Assembly: GCF_000316645.1 (NCBI RefSeq)
Contig: NC_019684.1
Coordinates: forward strand, 5,182,001-5,246,000
DNA length: 64,000 nucleotides
DNA from: Nostoc sp. PCC 7524
GTDB taxonomy: Bacteria > Cyanobacteriota > Cyanobacteriia > Cyanobacteriales > Nostocaceae
Direction: 5' to 3'
How positions within the stretch are numbered: position 1 is the first letter of the stretch; each line of letters begins with the position of its first letter. Below are positions 26,343 through 35,709 of the stretch, piece by piece. The notes under the pieces were generated by a model. The model did no database searches and was not told the DNA's origin. It saw nothing but the letters and a program-made list of their open reading frames with translations. A program made the translations under genes and the position numbers.

Positions 26343-27641
26343 ATGCAATCAGTCATAGTCAGTAATCGAATAATTTTAGGTATAGTTGCCTTTAGTGTAA
26401 GTTTTGGTTTGAGTCTAGTTCCCAAATGGGATTTTAATCAGGCCTTTGTCACAGGGGTAATTACTGTAGTTGCTACCTATGCAGCTGCTTTATTTGTAGA
26501 TAAGCGCCGCAGAAGTCATGAACTCTTGATTTTAAGTTCCCACCGTAAACGAATTAAAGACATGGAGGGACTAAAATCTCGTATAGTCAGAGAAATCGAA
26601 CAAATTGAAGCTCATCGTAGTTTGTTATATGCCGAATCAAAACAACTGCAAAATCAAATCTTAGAATGCCGCAACCAAAGAGATAGTGTACATCGAGAGT
26701 TAGGTAATATTGCCAGCCAAAAAAAGCAGTTAGAGACTGAAGTTAGTATTTTAAAAACTGAAATTCATAACTTAGGGCAACATCAAAAAGAACTAAATAA
26801 TTCTTTGTCTACCCTGACATCAGAAAAACGCCGTTTAGAGTTGTATTTTAATACATCTCGCGCAGAAATTAATCAGTTGCAAACTCAAATTAGTGAACTG
26901 CAACAAGAAAAACAAGAAGTTGAGAATAATTTAACCCTCCTAGGTAGAATCAAACCTCAACTTGAAGAAAAACTTTATGAACTCAGACTAGAAATTCAAG
27001 GTTTAGAAACTGCCAAAACACAGCAAAATCAATTACTTATAGATATAACCAACGAGAAAGAAACTTTAGCAGCCAAGCTCAACTCTTTACAAACTCAAAA
27101 ATCAGAACAACAATCAGAGTTACAGCAATTACGCAATGAACTAACTCTATTACAAGAAGAGCGTGACCTCTTGCAAAGTCAAGTTTGGGAACTACTACAG
27201 CAAATAGAAACCTTTAATCAAGCACCTCTATCGGAAAATCCCCCAGTAGAACCAGCATTAGAAAATAGTGAATTATTTCCTTTTTCCGATTTAATAGAAA
27301 CTTTAAATACAGACAACCCTGCCTCTAATCCATCTGAAAGCTTACCAGAAATATGGCATCAGTTTTTCAAACAATTACCAGGACATGAACTGCAAGTTTT
27401 AAAAGCCATAGTAGAGCAAGATAATCCCAATCCAGCCATCAAAAAAATTGCTGAAGTTCATATCACTATGCCTAATTTATTGATTGATGCCATCAATGAA
27501 CTTGCTAGTGATGTTATCGGTGAATTAATCATTGCTACAGGTTTAGAAAAACCAGAAGTTTATCCAGAGTATATAACGAATGTCAGAAACATGATTGTCT
27601 TGTATGAAAGTTTGATGGCTAGATACGCTTCCTCAAATTAA
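26343..27641 (+). CDS. Membrane-anchored coiled-coil protein with TerB-C-like C-terminus
   Basis: A 432-residue protein. Two N-terminal hydrophobic segments (IILGIVAFSVSFGLSLVP and AFVTGVITVVATYAAALFV) are followed by RRR and a very long coiled coil (about residues 65-300) rich in Gln, Glu and Leu heptads. After an acidic linker, the last ~100 residues contain ELQVLKAIVEQ, MPNLLIDAINELASDVIG and a final YPEYI, a pattern like the TerB-C domain known from tellurite-resistance/Ter systems. The protein could act as a membrane tether or sensor for the two enzymes encoded next. TerB-C is a pattern match by eye. Confidence 0.75.
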   Translation: MQSVIVSNRIILGIVAFSVSFGLSLVPKWDFNQAFVTGVITVVATYAAALFVDKRRRSHELLILSSHRKRIKDMEGLKSRIVREIEQIEAHRSLLYAESKQLQNQILECRNQRDSVHRELGNIASQKKQLETEVSILKTEIHNLGQHQKELNNSLSTLTSEKRRLELYFNTSRAEINQLQTQISELQQEKQEVENNLTLLGRIKPQLEEKLYELRLEIQGLETAKTQQNQLLIDITNEKETLAAKLNSLQTQKSEQQSELQQLRNELTLLQEERDLLQSQVWELLQQIETFNQAPLSENPPVEPALENSELFPFSDLIETLNTDNPASNPSESLPEIWHQFFKQLPGHELQVLKAIVEQDNPNPAIKKIAEVHITMPNLLIDAINELASDVIGELIIATGLEKPEVYPEYITNVRNMIVLYESLMARYASSN

Positions 27642-27738
27642 ATTTATCCCCAGCATTGTAAAATTATTAGTAAGTAGATATATATCTCAAGCTAGACATA
27701 TATATATTCTGCATTGATATCAAGCTAAAGTGAAATAC

Positions 27739-29067
27739 ATGGCAAAGCTCAAAATCTCGAAAAAAACTTCAACCGCTTTAATAAATTCCCTAGGTGCAGG
27801 AGTAGTTCCCAGAATAGGAGTTGAGCATATAGCAGTTGGACGAGAAAAAGAACTTAAGAGCCTATTACAAAATCTCGATGATATTGCAGAAGGTGTAGCA
27901 GCATTTCGCTTTATAATTGGTAACTATGGTTCTGGTAAAAGCTTCATGCTCCAAATGATTCGCAACCGCGCAATGGAGCAAGGATTTGTTGTAGCTGATG
28001 CTGATTTATCCTCAGAACGCAGACTAGCAGGAAGCAATAATGAAGGTTTAGCTACTTATCGAGAATTAATGAGTCGCCTATCCACAAAAACGCGTCCTGA
28101 CGGTGGTGCATTAGTTTCCATATTAGAAGGTTGGATTAATAAAATTCAACAAGAAGTAGTCAAAGAAACTGAACTACGTCCTAATGATGAAGGTTTTGAT
28201 GACAAAGTAGAAACCAAAATTCGAGAAGTCATTCATTATATTGAAGACCTAGTACACGGCTTTGATTTTGGCACAGTGATTGCTGCTTATTGGCGTGGAT
28301 ATCGCCTAGACAATGATGACCTAAAAAATGCCGCCTTGCGATGGTTGCGTGGAGAATTTAGTACCAAAATTGAAGCCAAAGCAGCCCTAGGAGTAAGGGT
28401 AATTATTGATGATGAAAGTTGGTATGACTACATTAAACTCATCGCCAAATTTGTTGCCGAAATTGGCTATAAAGGACTCTTGGTTTTGATGGATGAAGCC
28501 GTTAATATCTACCAAATATCAACTACAGTTACCCGTGAAAAAAACTACAACAGACTGCTAGCAATGTTTAATGACACCATGCAATGCAAAGCAGAACATC
28601 TGGGCATAGTGATTGGTGGCACAACCAAATTTTTAGAAGATCCAAACCGGGGGCTATTTGCAGATCCAGCTTGGCGCAGACGCACCAAAGAAAGCCGTTT
28701 TGCCACCCAAGCAGATGTGCAAGAATTTTTAGGGCCAGTTATTCGACTAAATCCTTTAAGCGAAGCAGAAATTCTCACCCTATTGCAACGCTTAACCGAG
28801 ATTCATGCTACACATTTCGGATACGAAAAAACCTTAACCAATCGTGAATTAAAAGAATTTGTCCAAGAAATCGTCAACCGCCTAGGTGCAGAAGCATTAC
28901 TCACACCAGGAGAAATCGTCCGTGATTTTATTAGCGTTTTAAATATCCTCCATCACAACCCGAGCATTAACTTTACGCAACTAATTCACGGTTCCCAATT
29001 TAAACCAACTACGGCAGGCAAAAATACAGATCTCGATGAAGATAACGCCGCCGAATTTAGCTTATAA
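27739..29067 (+). CDS. BrxD/BrxC-type (DUF2791) P-loop ATPase
   Basis: A 442-residue ATPase from ATG 27739; GTG 27730 is an alternative. Residues ~15-45 carry the family start (INSLGAGVVPRIGVEHIAVG), Walker A is IGNYGSGKSFML, Walker B is LLVLMDEAVNIY, and the family segment IVIGGTTKFLEDPNRGLF is followed by RRRTKESRF. BrxD is a small ATPase of type 2 BREX phage-defence loci and DUF2791 ATPases also occur near Ter genes. It lies 97 bases after the coiled-coil gene and 43 before the helicase. No other BREX core gene is visible. Confidence 0.85.
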   Translation: MAKLKISKKTSTALINSLGAGVVPRIGVEHIAVGREKELKSLLQNLDDIAEGVAAFRFIIGNYGSGKSFMLQMIRNRAMEQGFVVADADLSSERRLAGSNNEGLATYRELMSRLSTKTRPDGGALVSILEGWINKIQQEVVKETELRPNDEGFDDKVETKIREVIHYIEDLVHGFDFGTVIAAYWRGYRLDNDDLKNAALRWLRGEFSTKIEAKAALGVRVIIDDESWYDYIKLIAKFVAEIGYKGLLVLMDEAVNIYQISTTVTREKNYNRLLAMFNDTMQCKAEHLGIVIGGTTKFLEDPNRGLFADPAWRRRTKESRFATQADVQEFLGPVIRLNPLSEAEILTLLQRLTEIHATHFGYEKTLTNRELKEFVQEIVNRLGAEALLTPGEIVRDFISVLNILHHNPSINFTQLIHGSQFKPTTAGKNTDLDEDNAAEFSL

Positions 29068-29110
29068 CTCTCCCCTTTCCTCCGCGCCCCTCTGCGTTCA
29101 AAAATCAAAT

Positions 29111-31279
29111 ATGAGTGATGCCTTCAAAAAACTTGCACCCTTCATCCAAGAATACATTTATCAACACAACTGGACAGAACTAAGACCAGTCCAAACAGCC
29201 GCCTGTCAAATTATATTTGACACAGATGCTCACTTATTAATTGCCGCCGCCACAGCTGCCGGGAAAACTGAAGCTGCATTTTTACCAGTTTTAACCCTGC
29301 TTCACCAAAACCCCCCTAAAACCATAGGCGCACTATATATTGGCCCCATCAAAGCCTTAATTAACGACCAATTTGAACGCCTAAACGACTTACTTAAATC
29401 AGCCGATATTCCCGTTTATCATTGGCATGGCGATGTCGCGCAAAGTCGGAAAAATAAACTACTAAAAAATCCCCAAGGCATTCTACAAATTACACCAGAA
29501 TCACTCGAAAGCTTATTAATCAACAAACATCAAGATATATTACGCCTCTTTGGTGACTTAAGATTTGTCATTATTGATGAAATTCACGCCTTCATGGGTA
29601 CTGAACGCGGTTGTCAAATTATTTGTCAATTACAGCGTTTAGCGAATTTAACCAAAACACAACCCCGACGCATTGGTTTATCAGCAACTCTTGGTGATTA
29701 CTCAATGGCTGAAGAGTGGTTGTGTTCCGGAACTGATAAACCAGTCATTACACCCAAAGTAGAAGCAGGGAAACGCCAAATTAAACTAGCGTTAGAACAC
29801 TTTTATATTGATAAAAATCTAGACGAAGTTGCAACTACAGACTATGAGCAATATATTTTTAATCTCAGTCAATCCCGCAAATGTTTAATCTTCGCTAATA
29901 ACCGTACTCAAACTGAACTAATCATTGCCTCTTTGCGGCAAATTGCGGCTCAACAAGCACTACCAGATATATATCATGTTCATCACGGCAGTATCTCTGC
30001 TAGTTTACGACAAGTGGCTGAAAATGCCATGCGCGAACCCAATCAACCAGCCGTAACTGCTGCTACCCTGACTCTAGAATTAGGTATAGATATTGGACAT
30101 TTAGAGCGTGTGATTCAGTTAGAATCACCGCCATCGGTAGCGAGTTTTTTACAACGTTTGGGGCGTGCAGGCAGAAGGGGTGAAGCAGCTGATATGCGGT
30201 TCATCTGTGCTGAAGAGGAACTTGTAGCAGAAGCACCTTTACCAGAGCAGATTCCTTGGCAACTTTTACAGTGTATAGCTATTATTCAACTTTACCTAGA
30301 AGAGCGTTGGATTGAACCAATTAAGCCAATTAAATATCCTTTGAGTTTGCTGTATCACCAAACAATGAGCATCTTAGTAGCGTCAGCAGAAATTTCACCT
30401 GGGTTGTTAGCTAAACAGGTTTTAAGTCTGCCTCCATTTGCTGCTATTTCTCAGGAAGATTATAAATTATTGTTGCGATATTTAATTGATATTGGTCATA
30501 TTCAACGTACCGAGCAGGATAAATTAATTTTGGGTTTAGCTGGAGAAAAAATAGCAGGTAAGTTTCAGTTTTATGCTGTATTTGCTGATAATCAGGAATA
30601 TAGTGTCAAGCAAGGAACTACAGCTATTGGTAGTATTATTATGCCACCTTCTGTAGGGAATCAATTTGCTTTAGCTGGTAGAACTTGGGAAGTTGTAGAA
30701 ATTGATTTTAAGAAAAGAAATATTTTGGTTAAACAAGTAGAAGGTAAAGCTACGAGTTTTTGGCGTGGTGGTAGTGGTACTATTCATACTAAAGTGTTGC
30801 AAAAGATGCGGCAAGTTTTGCTAGAAGATGTCGAGTATAGCTATTTGCAAAAAAAAGCTTGGCACCGGTTACAAACAGTGCGAAAGTTAGTACAAAAAGC
30901 TGGATTAGATAAGCAGAATATTGTGCAGTTAGATAAAGGTAAGTGTTGTATATTTCCCTGGATGGGTACAGTGGCTTACCGCACTTTAGAAAGATTAATT
31001 AATACATTCTGTCGGGAATCTTTAGAAATCAGTAGTATTGGTGGGGTGAATCCCTATTATCTAACATTGAAATTAGGAAAAAATAAGCTGAAATATGTTC
31101 AGCAAGAAATTGCTTCTTTGTGTGAGCAAAGAATTATTCCAGAAGCTTTAGTCAGTTCTGCGGAAGCTCCAGAAATGCAAAAATATGATGAATTTATTCC
31201 TCATCCACTGTTGAGAAAGGCTTTTGCTTATGATTATTTAGATATGGAAGAATTACGGCAGCAGGTTGCAATGTGGTAG
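29111..31279 (+). CDS. DEAD/DEAH-box helicase, Lhr/BrxHI type
   Basis: A 722-residue SF2 helicase. The Q-motif region is LRPVQ (residues 24-28), Walker A AATAAGKTE with K52, motif II DEIH at 156-159, motif III GLSATLGD and motif VI RLGRAGRRGE. A C-terminal ~300-residue extension with a likely winged-helix and Lhr-type domain follows. The open frame extends upstream to 29036, but that stretch includes a CGCGCCCCTCTGCG repeat, so ATG 29111 is preferred. BrxHI in type 2 BREX has this architecture. It is the last gene of the module. Confidence 0.88.
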   Translation: MSDAFKKLAPFIQEYIYQHNWTELRPVQTAACQIIFDTDAHLLIAAATAAGKTEAAFLPVLTLLHQNPPKTIGALYIGPIKALINDQFERLNDLLKSADIPVYHWHGDVAQSRKNKLLKNPQGILQITPESLESLLINKHQDILRLFGDLRFVIIDEIHAFMGTERGCQIICQLQRLANLTKTQPRRIGLSATLGDYSMAEEWLCSGTDKPVITPKVEAGKRQIKLALEHFYIDKNLDEVATTDYEQYIFNLSQSRKCLIFANNRTQTELIIASLRQIAAQQALPDIYHVHHGSISASLRQVAENAMREPNQPAVTAATLTLELGIDIGHLERVIQLESPPSVASFLQRLGRAGRRGEAADMRFICAEEELVAEAPLPEQIPWQLLQCIAIIQLYLEERWIEPIKPIKYPLSLLYHQTMSILVASAEISPGLLAKQVLSLPPFAAISQEDYKLLLRYLIDIGHIQRTEQDKLILGLAGEKIAGKFQFYAVFADNQEYSVKQGTTAIGSIIMPPSVGNQFALAGRTWEVVEIDFKKRNILVKQVEGKATSFWRGGSGTIHTKVLQKMRQVLLEDVEYSYLQKKAWHRLQTVRKLVQKAGLDKQNIVQLDKGKCCIFPWMGTVAYRTLERLINTFCRESLEISSIGGVNPYYLTLKLGKNKLKYVQQEIASLCEQRIIPEALVSSAEAPEMQKYDEFIPHPLLRKAFAYDYLDMEELRQQVAMW

Positions 31280-31331
31280 GAGATTTTGCATTCAGTAAAG
31301 AGACACGAAACAACAGAGAAAAGTTGAATTA

Positions 31332-31394
31332 GGTGCGTTACGGCTCATTCTGACTTTCTTTCAGGCTCATAACCTGACTTAGCCGTAACACACC
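31332..31394. repeat. GGTGCGT-ended palindromic element
   Basis: GGTGCGTTACGGCT (31332-31345) pairs with AGCCGTAACACACC (31381-31394), 13 of 14 bases. It lies about 50 bases past the helicase stop, between convergent genes, and could double as a terminator. A related element lies at 47651-47709. Confidence 0.7.
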
Positions 31395-31420
31395 CTTCTA
31401 TCTGCCCCAATTATGACAAA

Positions 31421-31978
31421 CTATGGGCAGTACAAGGTGTCGTGGGTGTCACGTCCGGTAGTGGGATTAGTCCCTTTGGCAACCTTGCATAATTTCTTCT
31501 GCTCATCTGGACGTAAGAGTACATCAGTAAAATCTGCACCGTCGATAATTGCTCCATCAAATTTGGCGTTAGCAGCAAATGCGCCTTCTAAGACTGCATT
31601 TGTCAAATCGGCTTTGATAAGACGAGCTGAGTCTAAAGTAGCATTGCTGAGGTTGACACCTTGCAGATTAGCTGATTCTAAATTGGCGGCAAAGAAACTG
31701 ACACCCTGTAAATTGGAGTTACTAAAGTTACTCTGACGCAGATTAGCTTTAGTAAAACTGGAGTCTGTTAAATCACGCCCTGAAAAATCAGCTTCTATTA
31801 AAATTTCTTTGTTGTAATCCAGTGCCAATGCTGTGGGAGCAAAACCGGCAATTGTCGTGATGCCTAATATTCCCCAAAGCAATACACTGAGTATACTTAC
31901 CCAGAGCTTTAACCCGAACAGCCTTTTGGTTGAGTCGAGTATGGCAGCTAACACGCGATCGCTTAACTTAGAATTCAT
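31421..31978 (-). CDS. Lumenal/periplasmic pentapeptide-repeat protein
   Basis: A 185-residue protein. A hydrophobic segment (LWVSILSVLLWGILGITTI) ending near PTALALDY looks like a signal peptide. About twelve pentapeptide units of the A(D/N)Lxx type follow (FSGRDL, ANLRQSNF, ANLESANLQG), forming a right-handed beta-helix. The C-terminal tail, KLCKVAKGTNPTTGRDT with a final Cys, matches thylakoid-lumen pentapeptide proteins of cyanobacteria and plants, where two Cys can form a disulfide. The role is unknown. Its start is only 15 bases from the divergent yraN start. Confidence 0.88.
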   Translation of the reverse strand: MNSKLSDRVLAAILDSTKRLFGLKLWVSILSVLLWGILGITTIAGFAPTALALDYNKEILIEADFSGRDLTDSSFTKANLRQSNFSNSNLQGVSFFAANLESANLQGVNLSNATLDSARLIKADLTNAVLEGAFAANAKFDGAIIDGADFTDVLLRPDEQKKLCKVAKGTNPTTGRDTHDTLYCP

Positions 31979-31993
31979 GCTATTTTTTAGCCA

Positions 31994-32452
31994 ATGGCGA
32001 ATCCTCCACCATCACATTATCCCGATATTGGCGATTTTGGAGAAGACCTTGTAGCGCAATGGTTACAATCTACAGGTTGGTCAATTCTACAACGTCGCTT
32101 TTCGTGCCGTTGGGGAGAAATTGATATCATCGCCCAATATCCAGACTCTACATTGGTTTTTGTAGAAGTTAAAACCCGCTCTCCAGGAAATTGGGACACT
32201 TGGGGGAAAGGTGCAATTACACTCAAAAAGCAAGTAAAAATTGGGCGAACGGCTGGGATATTCTTAGCCAAATACCCAGATAAAGCCGATTACACCTGTC
32301 GCTTTGATGTTGCTATTGTTTGTTGTCTCAAAATTTCTCAAAATTACCACGAGGCTGTCAACCAGCAACCAGCCTTGGCTAGTTCATCAGCAGTAGGATA
32401 CAACTTTCAACTACAGGAATATATTCCAGCTGCTTTTGACTTAATTCATTGA
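31994..32452 (+). CDS. YraN/UPF0102-family putative nuclease
   Basis: A 152-residue protein of the restriction-endonuclease-like fold. Motifs: GDFGEDLVAQWL near residue 12, WGEIDIIA with the catalytic Asp, and LVFVEVKTRS with the E-x-K pair. A C-terminal part diverges from the family. It is nearly universal in bacteria; a role in DNA repair or processing is suspected but not settled. It is divergent from the pentapeptide gene with almost no room for separate promoters. Confidence 0.88.
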   Translation: MANPPPSHYPDIGDFGEDLVAQWLQSTGWSILQRRFSCRWGEIDIIAQYPDSTLVFVEVKTRSPGNWDTWGKGAITLKKQVKIGRTAGIFLAKYPDKADYTCRFDVAIVCCLKISQNYHEAVNQQPALASSSAVGYNFQLQEYIPAAFDLIH

Positions 32453-32461
32453 TTAGAGGTG

Positions 32462-32515
32462 ATTGGTAATTGGTGAGGGATAAAATCTCTCTATTATCAG
32501 TGACCAATTACCAAT
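32462..32515. terminator. Perfect 13-bp inverted repeat between convergent genes
   Basis: ATTGGTAATTGGT (32462-32474) and its exact complement ACCAATTACCAAT (32503-32515) flank a 28-base loop. It lies between yraN and the gene ending at 32546 and may stop transcription from both sides. A related hairpin (GGTAATTGGT / ACCAATTACC) is at 36056-36093, so it is also a dispersed repeat. Confidence 0.5.
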
Positions 32516-32545
32516 TAGTATGTAACATCGTTCAATAGATAGTTA

Positions 32546-32935
32546 TTAAGCCAGAGTTTCCGGACAGTAACCCAATCCCCGGACAAACTGTTGCCGAAAA
32601 GCTTCTATCTCCTCTCGTTCTGGGCTACCGTGAGAGACAATCGCTACTTGATAGCGGCGCATCACATCCACAGGACACTGCCCAGCTTCCAAACTCCAAA
32701 GAGCCATTTGCACCCGCATGGGCGGCTGGTAGCTAATCCCTAGTTCATTGAGATAAGCTCGAAAGTCGCCATCATCTTCGGGCGAGAAATGGCCTTTAAG
32801 TTTGATCCGAACCACCCAGCCATCAATTTGATGAATTACGGTGACGAAAGAAACAGGTATCTGGGGTCTACCGTGCAGGTATTGAACGACCCTCAGAGTT
32901 AAACTAGCATTTGCTAGGTAGTACAAGTATTCCAT
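32546..32935 (-). CDS. Conserved-type hypothetical protein
   Basis: A 129-residue soluble protein with alternating strands and helices (VVRIKLKGHFSPEDDGDFRAYL, then LWSLEAGQCPVDVMRRYQVAIV) and no membrane segment or catalytic motif that I recognise. Codon use and HIP1-like content match neighbours, and the ATG at 32935 is clear. It lies convergent with yraN and divergent from queA. No function can be assigned. Confidence 0.7.
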   Translation of the reverse strand: MEYLYYLANASLTLRVVQYLHGRPQIPVSFVTVIHQIDGWVVRIKLKGHFSPEDDGDFRAYLNELGISYQPPMRVQMALWSLEAGQCPVDVMRRYQVAIVSHGSPEREEIEAFRQQFVRGLGYCPETLA

Positions 32936-33001
32936 GTTTGGTGCTTGGGATCAAAGCCAATCCTACATATTTATCTTCGTCAATAAGCTCTAATCTCGGT
33001 A

Positions 33002-33039
33002 GGGTAGAACTCCCCGTTTTGGCATGGGGAGTTTTACCC
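33002..33039. other. Strong isolated hairpin upstream of queA
   Basis: GGGTAGAACTCCCC (33002-33015) pairs with GGGGAGTTTTACCC (33026-33039) over 14 positions, one a G-T wobble, with a 10-base loop. AATTTTCA follows. It sits in a divergent intergenic region where no gene ends on the plus strand, so it may end a short unannotated RNA or be a repeat. Confidence 0.55.
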
Positions 33040-33214
33040 AATTTTCATCTGATTGTTTACGTGTTACTTATTCTTGTAATCTAGGCAGGGGATTGGGGAC
33101 TGGGGACTGGGAAATTAAATTTTTCCAGTTCTAGTTCATTACTCAGCAGCCAGCACAGACTACGTTCTGCTACCGCTAATACAACTCAAAACTCATTAGG
33201 CAATAGGAATCTCT

Positions 33215-34390
33215 ATGGAGCAGCAACTATCACAAGTTAATCACAATCCAATCTCGAATCAAGCAGCACAAGTTACAAATTTAGATTCTTCATTAGCTGG
33301 GTATGACTATGAACTGCCCCCAGAACTAATTGCTCAAAATCCAGTAATTCCCAGAGATAGTTCTCGTTTGTTGGTGGTAGATTCTCCCACTACAGGGCAG
33401 GACTCCGCTCCATTACACCACATTTTTCGTGATTTAGCAGATATTCTCCGTTCTGGAGATTTGTTAATCATGAATAATACAAAAGTTATTCCAGCCCGGC
33501 TGTATGGGCGAAAATCAACTGGTGCAGAAGTTGAAATTTTACTATTAGAAGAGCGTCAGCATAACTGTTGGTTAGCTTTAGTTAAGCCCGGAAAACGCTT
33601 TAAAAAAGGAAGTAAAATATTTTTTGAATCAGGAAGATTAGGTCTTTACTCAGCCCCCAGTCCGCAGTTAACTGCTACTGTTTTAGAAACAGACAAGGCT
33701 ACAGGAGGGCGTTTACTGCAATTTGATGTACCAGAGGGTCAATCTTTAGTCCAAATTTTAGATAAATTCGGTGAAATACCCCTTCCGCCTTACATTACGG
33801 CATCACAGGCGGCAGATGAACAGTATCAAACAGTTTATGCCGAACAACCAGGAGCGATCGCAGCTCCTACAGCTGGGTTACACTTTACTCCAGAACTACT
33901 TGAAAAATTACGCGATCGCCATATCAATCAAGCTTTTATTACGCTGCACGTTGGCGTGGGAACTTTTCGCCCTGTGGAAGTAGAAGACGTAACCAGCCAC
34001 CAAATGCACGAAGAATGGATAGAAGTTCCCGCCGATACAGTAGAACAAATCCGTGCTACCAAACAAGCAGGAGGTCGGATTATTGCCGTAGGAACAACGG
34101 TAGTCCGTGCTTTGGAAGGAGCAGCAGCCTGTGGTGATTTACAACCTTTTTGTGGGAAGACAAACCTTTTTATCTATCCTGGCTACCAATGGCGTGTCGT
34201 AGAAGGTTTAATTACCAATTTTCACCTGCCTCGTTCTAGTTTGCTGATGCTGGTAAGTGCGCTGATTGGTAGAGAGAGATTATTAAATATATACCAGGAA
34301 GCGATCGCTTCTCGATATCGCTTTTACTCCTTCGGTGATGCCATGTTGATTTTGCCAGAAGCTAAGGGAGTAGTAAGTGCTGAGTCGTGA
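33215..34390 (+). CDS. queA: QueA, tRNA preQ1 ribosyltransferase-isomerase
   Basis: A 391-residue enzyme that transfers the ribosyl part of S-adenosylmethionine to preQ1 in tRNA, giving epoxyqueuosine. Conserved blocks: [57 protein letters not shown], the EEW segment and [10 protein letters not shown]. The N-terminal ~25 residues before [10 protein letters not shown] are an extra, poorly conserved extension. AGGAA lies 6-10 bases before the ATG. The last codons overlap an AGTGCTGAG repeat. Confidence 0.95.
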   Translation: MEQQLSQVNHNPISNQAAQVTNLDSSLAGYDYELPPELIAQNPVIPRDSSRLLVVDSPTTGQDSAPLHHIFRDLADILRSGDLLIMNNTKVIPARLYGRKSTGAEVEILLLEERQHNCWLALVKPGKRFKKGSKIFFESGRLGLYSAPSPQLTATVLETDKATGGRLLQFDVPEGQSLVQILDKFGEIPLPPYITASQAADEQYQTVYAEQPGAIAAPTAGLHFTPELLEKLRDRHINQAFITLHVGVGTFRPVEVEDVTSHQMHEEWIEVPADTVEQIRATKQAGGRIIAVGTTVVRALEGAAACGDLQPFCGKTNLFIYPGYQWRVVEGLITNFHLPRSSLLMLVSALIGRERLLNIYQEAIASRYRFYSFGDAMLILPEAKGVVSAES

Positions 34391-34569
34391 GTGGAGCATT
34401 GGGATAAGAGTTACGCTAGTTCCCCTGCTTCCTCCCAGTCCCCAGTCCCTAATCCCCAGTCCCCATTCTCCATTCCTTCACAAATTTTTTTTGTTCAAGT
34501 TTTAAGTTTTCATATAGTAATGGGTACTCTGACTTATAAGGATCTGACCATAAGTACAGAGATTCCACT

Positions 34570-35709
34570 ATGTATAAACAACATCGATTTAGACAGTGGT
34601 TTTGTGGCTTAACTGTGATTAAATTTCAACAGCCATCTTTAGGGCTTCTCTGTGCTGCATCTGCGGTTTTGGTGTTGGCAGCCCCGTTTGTTGATTTACC
34701 AGGAAGCAAGCTGCTGGCACAAACACCAGTTTCTCAAGATTTAGAAGCAGCTAGCCTTTATCAACAGGGAGTCACGCGCTACAATCGCACTGACTGGCAG
34801 GGTGCGGAATATGCTTTTCGCCAAGCTTTGCAGCGAGATCCAAATTTAGGGATGGCGAGGAATTATCTTGGTAATATTTTCCTCATGCAAAACCGCCTAG
34901 ATATAGCGGTACAGGAATATGGTGAGGCGATTAGAATTAACCCCAATCTGGGTGAAGCTTATTACAACTTGGGGTTAGCGTTACAACGCCAAGGACAAAA
35001 AGAAGCAGCAATTACAGCTTACCGCCAAGCTTTGGTTATAGATCCGACAAGGACAGCCGCCCACTATAACTTGGGTTTGGTACTCTACGAACAAGGACAG
35101 TTACCAGAAGCGATCGCAGCTTACCAGCAAGCAACCAATTTTGATCCTAGCAATGCTAATGCGTATTATAACCTAGCGATCGCACTGCAAGAATCTGGCA
35201 AAATGGAGGAGGCGATCGTGGCTTATCAGCAAGTCCTCAAGTTAGATCCCAAAAATGCCGCAGCCTACAGTAATTTGGGAAGTCTGATGGCACTTCAAGG
35301 GCAAACTGCTGAAGCTATTGCAGTGTATACGCAAGCTGTGCGCCAAGACCCCAAAAATGCCTCAGCTTACTATAATCTGGGTGTGACTTTATACAATCAA
35401 GGCGACCTCAAAAAAGCTACTGCTGCATTAAAACGCGCTCACAATGGGTATCGTGAGCAAGGTAATGTTGAGCAAGCACAAAAAATTGAGCAATTAATGC
35501 AGCAAGTTGCCCAAAAAATTGAGGAGCAACAACTTCAACAACGACAAGCATCTACTGCTAACCAAACGCCCAAACTTACTGATAATGCCACGCCTGCAAC
35601 CACACCACCCCCTACTGAGGATGTACCTGTTTCAGTAGAACAACAGCTGTTTAAACCAGTTTTTCCTAGTTCTACACCAAGTCAAACTGGTGGTAATGGC
35701 AAAGTATAA
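34570..35709 (+). CDS. TPR-repeat protein with N-terminal signal/anchor
   Basis: A 379-residue protein. A hydrophobic segment at residues ~25-45 (GLLCAASAVLVLAAPFVDL) is followed by LLAQTP, probably a signal peptide or anchor. About seven tetratricopeptide units follow (YNRTDWQGAEYAFRQALQRD, AYYNLGLALQRQGQ and so on), then a short Gln-rich coiled stretch and a Pro/Thr-rich tail. TPR arrays serve as protein-binding scaffolds. The partners are not indicated by the neighbours. Confidence 0.85.
   Translation: MYKQHRFRQWFCGLTVIKFQQPSLGLLCAASAVLVLAAPFVDLPGSKLLAQTPVSQDLEAASLYQQGVTRYNRTDWQGAEYAFRQALQRDPNLGMARNYLGNIFLMQNRLDIAVQEYGEAIRINPNLGEAYYNLGLALQRQGQKEAAITAYRQALVIDPTRTAAHYNLGLVLYEQGQLPEAIAAYQQATNFDPSNANAYYNLAIALQESGKMEEAIVAYQQVLKLDPKNAAAYSNLGSLMALQGQTAEAIAVYTQAVRQDPKNASAYYNLGVTLYNQGDLKKATAALKRAHNGYREQGNVEQAQKIEQLMQQVAQKIEEQQLQQRQASTANQTPKLTDNATPATTPPPTEDVPVSVEQQLFKPVFPSSTPSQTGGNGKV

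Noticed and set aside
26343..31279. A complete BREX locus
   Set aside because: Only BrxD-like and BrxHI-like genes are present; no PglX, PglZ, BrxA/B/C or BrxL-type gene lies within the window, so it is reported as a reduced or derived module.
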